From Planctomycetota bacterium (GTDB taxonomy: Bacteria; Planctomycetota; Phycisphaerae; Sedimentisphaerales; Anaerobacaceae), in contig JAFNGF010000334.1 of NCBI GenBank assembly GCA_017885385.1, positions 1-6,912 on the forward strand: DNA of 6,912 nucleotides, in the 5' to 3' direction. The notes under the pieces are model-generated. The model did not search any database, was not told the origin of the DNA, and worked only from the letters and a program-made list of their open reading frames with translations. Numbering within the stretch: position 1 is the stretch's first letter; each line of letters starts with the position of its first letter. Position numbers and translations under genes: made by a program. This document shows, one piece after another, positions 1 to 4,145 of this stretch.

Positions 1-161
1 GGCCCATCAGGACCCCGTCTTCCAGCAACAGGCCGTAGCTCCGGGGCAGTGTTACGGCGTTTGCGTTGTTCATACACGGTGGACCTGGGCCGCTTCCACA
101 CGCGGCAGACCCGCTGGATGCCGTATATTCGGCCACTGGAGGGCGAGTGGGTCTGACTCAT
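1..161 (-). CDS. IS3-family transposase OrfB, N-terminal part (runs off the left edge)
   Basis: This is the start of the catalytic transposase subunit of an IS3-family element; 53 codons are visible before the window ends. It begins at ATG 161-159, which overlaps the orfA stop in an ATGA arrangement. A strong Shine-Dalgarno sequence, AAAGGAGG, lies about 8 bases upstream, inside the end of orfA. The peptide contains GRIYGIQRVCRVWKRPRSTV (residues 10-29) followed by an arginine-rich stretch ending RRGPDG. This resembles the N-terminal DNA-binding region of IS3-type OrfB proteins, before the rve integrase domain. The DDE catalytic residues would lie beyond the edge, so whether the transposase is intact cannot be judged. 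The frame is uninterrupted as far as it can be read. Confidence 0.8.
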   Translation of the reverse strand, partial: MSQTHSPSSGRIYGIQRVCRVWKRPRSTVYEQRKRRNTAPELRPVAGRRGPDG

Positions 162-580
162 CGTCTCGACCTCCTTTGTGCTAAAGGAAGTTGCTCGTCC
201 AGGCGACGACCCTTCTCGTACAGCAGCTCGTTTTCCATGGTCAGTTCGCCGATCTTGGCCTTCAGCCGCTGGATCAGGTCATCTCGTGGGTCGTGCTCAC
301 CGGGATGGGTCTTGAGGGCCAAGGTCCCAGCAGCTAAGAACTCCTCTCGCCACAGGCTGAGGGTGGCGGCGATGACGCCGAGTTGTCGGCTGAGTGTTTC
401 CAGGTCCTCACCACGAAGCAGGCGGATGACGGCCTGGGTTTTGCGTTGGGCCGAGAACCGGCCCGTTGGGCGAAGCTGTAGGGGCGGGTCAGCGGCAGGC
501 CGTCCGCTGGCCGCTCCGCTCGCTTGCGCTCGCTCCGCTGCCAGCGGAGCTTCGTTCGATAGTCTTGTGTCCTTGGACAT
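158..580 (-). CDS. IS3-family transposase OrfA (helix-turn-helix, leucine-zipper subunit)
   Basis: This 140-residue protein has the two-part layout of IS3-family OrfA. A helix-turn-helix that binds the element's ends lies at about residues 45-82 (ETLSRQLGVIAATLSLWREE within it). It is followed by a heptad-rich coiled coil at about 100-125 (IQRLKAKIGELTMENELL), which in the family serves for multimerisation with OrfB. The start at ATG 580 is supported by an AAAGGAG Shine-Dalgarno with about 7 bases of spacing. Its stop overlaps the orfB start by four bases. Residues about 13-33 are an Ala/Gly/Arg-rich low-complexity stretch encoded by very GC-rich DNA, which looks like an in-frame addition to the usual short N-terminus. 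In IS3 elements OrfA is the regulatory and DNA-binding partner, and the OrfAB fusion is the active transposase. Confidence 0.85.
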   Translation of the reverse strand: MSKDTRLSNEAPLAAERAQASGAASGRPAADPPLQLRPTGRFSAQRKTQAVIRLLRGEDLETLSRQLGVIAATLSLWREEFLAAGTLALKTHPGEHDPRDDLIQRLKAKIGELTMENELLYEKGRRLDEQLPLAQRRSRR

Positions 581-629
581 ACCTTAACTCCTTTCGGGGG
601 ATAGTATCCCCTAAATGTGTGTCCAAGGA
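570..629 (-). repeat. Nested inverted repeats enclosing the orfA ribosome binding site
   Basis: A perfect 10-bp inverted repeat is formed by TCCTTGGACA at 570-579 and TGTCCAAGGA at 620-629. The inner arm overlaps the orfA start codon (580-578). The 40-base loop holds a second perfect hairpin, GGGGAT/ATCCCC at 597-602 and 606-611 with a 3-base loop, plus the Shine-Dalgarno of orfA. A transcript entering from outside the element would contain both arms and could fold so that the start codon is paired; a transcript starting inside the element at about 590-600 would lack the outer arm. Fold-back control of this kind is known for IS10 and IS50. Its use here is inference. The outer arm may also simply be part of the terminal repeat of the element. 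Confidence 0.5.
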
Positions 630-635
630 AACCCT
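605..635 (-). promoter_or_regulatory. Possible sigma-70-like promoter for orfA
   Basis: On the minus strand TTTCCT (635-630) is followed after 17 bases by a hexamer near 612-600 that includes GATACT, which matches 4 of 6 positions of the -10 consensus. The -35 match is only 3 of 6. Transcription from it would start near 593-597, just upstream of the Shine-Dalgarno. This is a weak pattern match, offered because its location inside the presumed element end is where an orfA promoter is expected. Confidence 0.2.
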
Positions 636-695
636 GGGGCGGAGGACGACCCAAATAGTCCAAATAATGAAAGGGAAAAATCCCCAGTAGGTTAA

Positions 696-737
696 AGAAA
701 CAGAAGAGTTTCTGAGACCTCTGCGTGATGAGTCTCA
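696..737 (-). terminator. Weak terminator-like hairpins downstream of the epimerase
   Basis: Just after the epimerase stop, the minus strand holds two small inverted repeats that share one base: TGAGAC/GTCTCA (713-718 and 732-737, 13-base loop) and AGAAAC/GTTTCT (696-701 and 708-713, 6-base loop). The second is followed by TTTAA on the minus strand. The position, at the end of the gene cluster, suits a terminator. The stems are short and the second is AT-rich, so this is tentative. The remaining bases between here and the IS end show nothing else I can name. Confidence 0.25.
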
Positions 738-741
738 CTTG

Positions 742-1680
742 CTAAAGTAGGTTCTCGCGATACCAATCTATTGCTAAACGCAGCCCTTGCTTAAATGATA
801 CTTTTGGTTTGTAGGCGAGCAGTTTCTTAGCTGCGGTTATGTCGGCAAGGGAGTGTTTTATGTCGCCGGGGCGAGGGGCGGCGTAAATCGGCTTAATGTT
901 TCTGCCAAGAAGCCCGTTAATCATCTCAATAATCGCATTAACGGTAATAGCTTCGCCGCAGGCGATATTTACGACTTCGCCTTTTGTGTGTCTGGCTCTT
1001 GCGGCAAGTAAGTTGGCCTCGACAACATTATCAACGTAAGTAAAGTCCCGGCTTTGCCGGCCGTCGCCATAAATAGTCGGGGGCTTTTCTTTTAGTATAG
1101 CCATCACAAAAGCTGGTATCGCAGCAGCGTACTGACTGGTTGGGTCCTGGTATGGGCCGAAGACGTTAAAATACCGCAGCGAAATAGTCTCCAGGCCGTA
1201 AACCTCGTAGAAAACTTTAGCATAATACTCGCCGACGAGCTTACCCACCGCATAAGGCGACATCGGCTGTGGGGGCATTGTTTCAACCTTCGGCAGAGTC
1301 GGCGTGTCGCCGTAGGCGGCGGAGCTGGAGGCATAGACAAAACGCTTCACGCCGGCGTCACGAGCGGCTAAAAGGAGCGTGAAAGTAGCATCGACATTAT
1401 GCCGGTGAGCAGCGGCGGGGTCATCAACGCTCCGCGGCACTGAAGGCAGCGCGCCCTGGTGCAAAACAACGTCAATATCCTTCATCGCCGCACGGGCGAC
1501 TTTTTCATCGCCCATGTCGGCCTGGATGAATTCGATTTTATCGATAATATCCGCAAGGTTTCCCTTTTTGCCCGTGAGCAGACTGTCAACGACTCTTACA
1601 AAGCAGCTCTGGCAAACCAGTTGTCTGCAGATGTTCGAGCCGATGAATCCGGCTCCGCCGGTCACCAAGAACTTCTCCAT
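742..1680 (-). CDS. NAD-dependent UDP-sugar 4-epimerase (extended SDR), probably UDP-GlcNAc/UDP-GalNAc type
   Basis: This 312-residue protein is of normal length for an extended short-chain dehydrogenase/reductase that interconverts UDP-gluco and UDP-galacto sugars in the cytoplasm. Visible features are the Rossmann motif TGGAGFIG (residues 7-14), the NAD-ribose-binding Asp32 in VVDS, the SSSAAYGD segment with the catalytic serine near 119-120, and the YAVGK catalytic pair Tyr143/Lys147. LRYFNVFGPYQDP (168-180) and DGRQSRDFTYVDN (206-218) are typical substrate-domain motifs. The overall wording matches WbpP-type UDP-GlcNAc 4-epimerases more closely than classical GalE. In PGDIKHSLAD (271-280), Ser277 falls where E. 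coli GalE has Tyr299 and WbpP a serine, which suggests room for an N-acetyl group. The start ATG follows AAGGA at a spacing of about 8 bases. It is the last gene of the cluster and presumably supplies precursor sugar. UDP-glucose 4-epimerase or a related SDR activity cannot be excluded. Confidence 0.88.
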   Translation of the reverse strand: MEKFLVTGGAGFIGSNICRQLVCQSCFVRVVDSLLTGKKGNLADIIDKIEFIQADMGDEKVARAAMKDIDVVLHQGALPSVPRSVDDPAAAHRHNVDATFTLLLAARDAGVKRFVYASSSAAYGDTPTLPKVETMPPQPMSPYAVGKLVGEYYAKVFYEVYGLETISLRYFNVFGPYQDPTSQYAAAIPAFVMAILKEKPPTIYGDGRQSRDFTYVDNVVEANLLAARARHTKGEVVNIACGEAITVNAIIEMINGLLGRNIKPIYAAPRPGDIKHSLADITAAKKLLAYKPKVSFKQGLRLAIDWYRENLL

Positions 1681-1753
1681 CTAACCATTCCTTGTAAAAG
1701 GCACTCTCATAAAAGAAGTTCCCATTCTACGATTTCGCTCGCAAAATGGGAAC
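1681..1753 (-). terminator. Terminator- or attenuator-like hairpin between kinase and epimerase
   Basis: A perfect 9-bp inverted repeat, GTTCCCATT (1718-1726) and AATGGGAAC (1745-1753), has an 18-base loop that contains a further CGA...TCG pairing. In the direction of transcription the stem is followed at once by TTCTTTT, so it resembles an intrinsic terminator. Because it sits 64 bases after the kinase stop and 37 bases before the epimerase start, it could separate the two transcription units or give partial read-through. The loop is longer than usual for a terminator, so a dispersed palindromic repeat is an alternative. The rest of the gap (1754-1816) holds no feature beyond small imperfect stems. 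Confidence 0.45.
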
Positions 1754-1816
1754 GCTGTTATTCATTCTGTTGCCAGCCAATGCCGGGCAAAACCCAAAAT
1801 CAGGTGACAATGGCCC

Positions 1817-4048
1817 TTAAGCCGGGCTCCCGCCGGCAAGCTGTGGCTGCAGATATTCTTGATACGACTTGTATCTTTCGTGGAAGTAGCCGCCCTTAAG
1901 AGCCCTTGCCGCAAACAGCACGCAGCCCACCACATGAGCGTCCACCTCCCTGAGCTCGCCTATTGTTCTGCGAGCCGCACCTCTCCTGGTGGCAGCGGCA
2001 TTGAATACCAAAATGGTCGCATCGACAATCCTTGCCAGCACCTTAGCATCGCTTACCAGCAGCACCGGGGCGCTATCAATTACAATGTGTTCGTAGTTTT
2101 TACGGTGCTCCTTGAGCAGCTCTTGCATCCGCGGGCCGGCCAGCAGCTCTGTAGGATTAGAAGGCAGCGGCCCCGAATCGATTATGTCAAAGCCGTCAAT
2201 GCCTGTGTGCCGTACGACGTCCTGGTAACCGCATTGGTTGGTCAGCACGCTGCTCAATCCGAAGTCAAAACCGGCCGCTCCGGAGTCATTGGACGCCGTC
2301 CTGGGGAATATTCTTTTCAAAGTCGGCTGTCTGAAATTGGCGTCTATCAACAGCACTTTCTTATTCTGGGCGACAAACGTGGTCGCAAGGTTAACCGCCA
2401 CCGAAGTCTTACCCTCTGCGGCGTCGCCGCTGGTGACCAGCAGAGTCCCCACGGCCCCGGCCGGGCCGGACAGCTCCAGATTCGTCCGCAACCGTCGGTA
2501 CGACTCACTTATGATAGAATAAGGCGCTTGACGGACAACGTGCCAAAGCTCGATGCCGCGAATCTGCTTATCCTCAGACGCATCCGGGATAATACCCAGC
2601 AGCGGAATGTGCAGAAATCTGCCTACATCCGTGGGTGTCCGCACCAGGTCGTTGAGCATCTCCATCAGGAACGCAAGTCCTATGCTCAGCAGAAGGCCCA
2701 AAATAGTCCCTGCGGGAAACCAGAGCCACCATTGTCTGGATGTCACCATCTCAAGCGGCTCCGGAGCCAATCCAAGCTGTTGGACCTTAGGCCTCTCATC
2801 ATGAATTATCTTCACCTTTTCAATCTGCTGCTTGATCTCGTCACGCATCGCCAGTCTTTCATCTCTGGTAACTAAGCGCTGCGCATATTGTACGCGGGCC
2901 AGATCGAGGTCTCTTGTCTGCGCTGCGGCGTCGTCGCGCAAGGTATTCAGCTCATCCAGTCTTTGCTTTAATACAACTACTCTATCCACCGCATTCTTAT
3001 AACTGGCCTGGCGAGTCTGCTCTGCTATCTCTTGCCTGCGAAGGCGTCTTCTTTCCTTGATCTCATCTACTAAGTCCTGACTTTCCCGCACTACTCTGTG
3101 GTTTTCACCAAACCTGGAGAGTCTGCCCGATAGCTGAGCCTCCTGGAAAGCCAATTGCTGAGCAAGCACAATCATAACCGGGTCCATCTCTATCGCATGC
3201 TCGATCTGCACAGTAACAGGGCCTTCCGCCAATCGCTTGAGGTTTTCCACATCAGCTTCGGTTTGGCTTATTGCCAGCAGAAGCTCGTTTTGCTGAAGCT
3301 CCAGGTCGTCCAGCTTTAGCTCGAATGTGTGCCTCCAGTACCGGCCTGCGCCCTGTTCAAGATCGGTTATGCGAGAGGCTTTGCGAACCTCATCCAGCGC
3401 CGCGTTGGCGGCAAGCACGTCCCGTTCCACTTCATTTAGCCGCTTTTGAAGCACTGCAAGGTCCTCACCGACCAGGCCCTGTCTCTCAACTCCCTGCGAA
3501 TTAACAAATAGCTGCGCCATCTCGTTGACTATCAGCGCCGATTCAGAAGCCCTGCCGCAGGTCATCGAAACCCTGACATATTGAGCGTCTCTCTCGGGAT
3601 AAGCAACAAAATGCCTTCTCAAATACTTAAAGGCCTTCAAATCCCCTCTACGCTTATACCAGTCGGTGTCTCTAACTTTATCGTCCCTGAGTAAATTCTG
3701 GAGCGTCCCTTGTTGTTTTATAAGGCTTGCCATTGAAACTCGATGCTGATATTGAAGGTCCTTTTGGACCTGAACTGCCACGATGTCCATGGGGTCTGTT
3801 TCTACAGGCGGCAGGACTTCAATGTAGGTCTGTGCGGTATATCTTGGCCAGTATCTCTGCATAACCTTCCAAGTACCGCCGCCGAGCACAAGACCCACCG
3901 CCGTCAAAACGACTATCAGCAATATGTGCCGACGCAGTATTGCAAAAGCCTCCTTGGATGTCATCGCGACAGCCGTGCCGGCGGCGGCGGATCTGACCCC
4001 AGCCGGCCTGGCCACCTTATTCTCAACTGTTGGGCTTGTTTCCACCAT
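1817..4048 (-). CDS. Polysaccharide co-polymerase/tyrosine autokinase (Wzc-like BY-kinase with fused Wzz domain)
   Basis: This inner-membrane protein of 743 residues combines the chain-length determinant (Wzz) region with a cytoplasmic bacterial tyrosine kinase, and by family it controls polymerisation and export of extracellular polysaccharide. The first membrane helix is at about 41-57 and the second at 440-462, preceded by the usual Pro-rich segment (PEPLEM). Between them is a periplasmic domain with long coiled coils (about 195-270 and 325-420). The kinase shows the ESYRRLR oligomerisation motif (515-521), Walker A GDAAEGKTS with Lys547, Walker A' VLLIDANFR with Asp569, and Walker B IVIDSAP with Asp658. 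The C-terminal tyrosine cluster is Tyr721, 726, 729 and 732 (YFHERYKSYQEYL), the expected autophosphorylation sites. I chose ATG 4048 because GGAG lies 6 bases before it; an in-frame TTG at 4060 overlaps that Shine-Dalgarno and is unlikely. Length is close to that of Wzc (about 720). The usual second Asp of Walker A' is Asn571. Confidence 0.93.
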   Translation of the reverse strand: MVETSPTVENKVARPAGVRSAAAGTAVAMTSKEAFAILRRHILLIVVLTAVGLVLGGGTWKVMQRYWPRYTAQTYIEVLPPVETDPMDIVAVQVQKDLQYQHRVSMASLIKQQGTLQNLLRDDKVRDTDWYKRRGDLKAFKYLRRHFVAYPERDAQYVRVSMTCGRASESALIVNEMAQLFVNSQGVERQGLVGEDLAVLQKRLNEVERDVLAANAALDEVRKASRITDLEQGAGRYWRHTFELKLDDLELQQNELLLAISQTEADVENLKRLAEGPVTVQIEHAIEMDPVMIVLAQQLAFQEAQLSGRLSRFGENHRVVRESQDLVDEIKERRRLRRQEIAEQTRQASYKNAVDRVVVLKQRLDELNTLRDDAAAQTRDLDLARVQYAQRLVTRDERLAMRDEIKQQIEKVKIIHDERPKVQQLGLAPEPLEMVTSRQWWLWFPAGTILGLLLSIGLAFLMEMLNDLVRTPTDVGRFLHIPLLGIIPDASEDKQIRGIELWHVVRQAPYSIISESYRRLRTNLELSGPAGAVGTLLVTSGDAAEGKTSVAVNLATTFVAQNKKVLLIDANFRQPTLKRIFPRTASNDSGAAGFDFGLSSVLTNQCGYQDVVRHTGIDGFDIIDSGPLPSNPTELLAGPRMQELLKEHRKNYEHIVIDSAPVLLVSDAKVLARIVDATILVFNAAATRRGAARRTIGELREVDAHVVGCVLFAARALKGGYFHERYKSYQEYLQPQLAGGSPA

Positions 4049-4066
4049 TTTTATCTCCAATCAGAA
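4040..4066 (-). promoter_or_regulatory. Ribosome binding site deciding the kinase start
   Basis: On the minus strand the sequence reads TTGGAGATAAAAATGGTG. GGAG with a 6-base spacer points to ATG 4048-4046. The longer reading from TTG 4060 would put the Shine-Dalgarno inside the coding region and has no ribosome site of its own. Confidence 0.7.
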
Positions 4067-4078
4067 TTCACTAATAGA

Positions 4079-4130
4079 GCAAACAGTTTATTGCGATACG
4101 ATGATCACATTTGCCTTCCCGCGGAGCGGG
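4079..4130. repeat. Small dyads in the gap between the TPR gene and the kinase
   Basis: The 97-base gap contains a GC-rich hairpin, CCCGC-GGA-GCGGG at 4118-4130, and a short near-palindrome AAACAGTTT close to 4081. The hairpin is not followed by a T-run on the minus strand, so it is not a convincing terminator. It could be a processing or mRNA-stability element, or a chance dyad. I see no good promoter in the gap, which is compatible with co-transcription of the TPR gene and the kinase. Confidence 0.25.
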
Positions 4131-4145
4131 GTCCCACACCACAGA

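Larger units (their letters stand above)
1..653 (-). mobile_element. IS3-family insertion sequence, upstream part (downstream part outside window)
   Basis: The orfA/orfB pair defines an IS3-family element transcribed leftwards. The outer end lies upstream of orfA. IS3 elements end in 5'-TG...CA-3', and reading leftward from 653 the minus strand begins TGGGTCGTCCTCCGCCCC and then runs into GGGTTTCCTTGGACA, a string reminiscent of IS3-family terminal repeats from memory. A second TG candidate is at 662. I place the end at 653 only tentatively, because the other terminal repeat and the target duplication lie outside the window. The orfA region is clearly richer in GC than the neighbouring polysaccharide genes, as expected of an element that arrived separately. 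The element sits about 90 bases beyond the epimerase stop and does not interrupt that gene. Confidence 0.55.

Noticed and set aside
66..690. Plus-strand open frames of 173 and 74 codons opposite the IS
   Set aside because: They are antisense to the clearly recognisable orfA/orfB and their translations are low-complexity Ser/Arg-rich with no family resemblance.
334..738. Minus-strand 134-codon frame overlapping orfA
   Set aside because: It is another frame over orfA and its upstream region, with no start context or family resemblance.
686..753. 8-base direct repeat AGTAGGTT (686-693 and 746-753) as an IS target duplication
   Set aside because: Both copies are on the same side of the element, one is partly in the epimerase stop region, and IS3 duplications are usually 3-5 bases; probably chance.
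1859..2875. Plus-strand open frame of 338 codons opposite the kinase
   Set aside because: It lies wholly within the well-supported kinase gene, and its translation shows no domain, Shine-Dalgarno or plausible composition; it is a shadow frame.
4058..4060. TTG as the kinase start
   Set aside because: It overlaps the GGAG ribosome binding site that serves the ATG at 4048.
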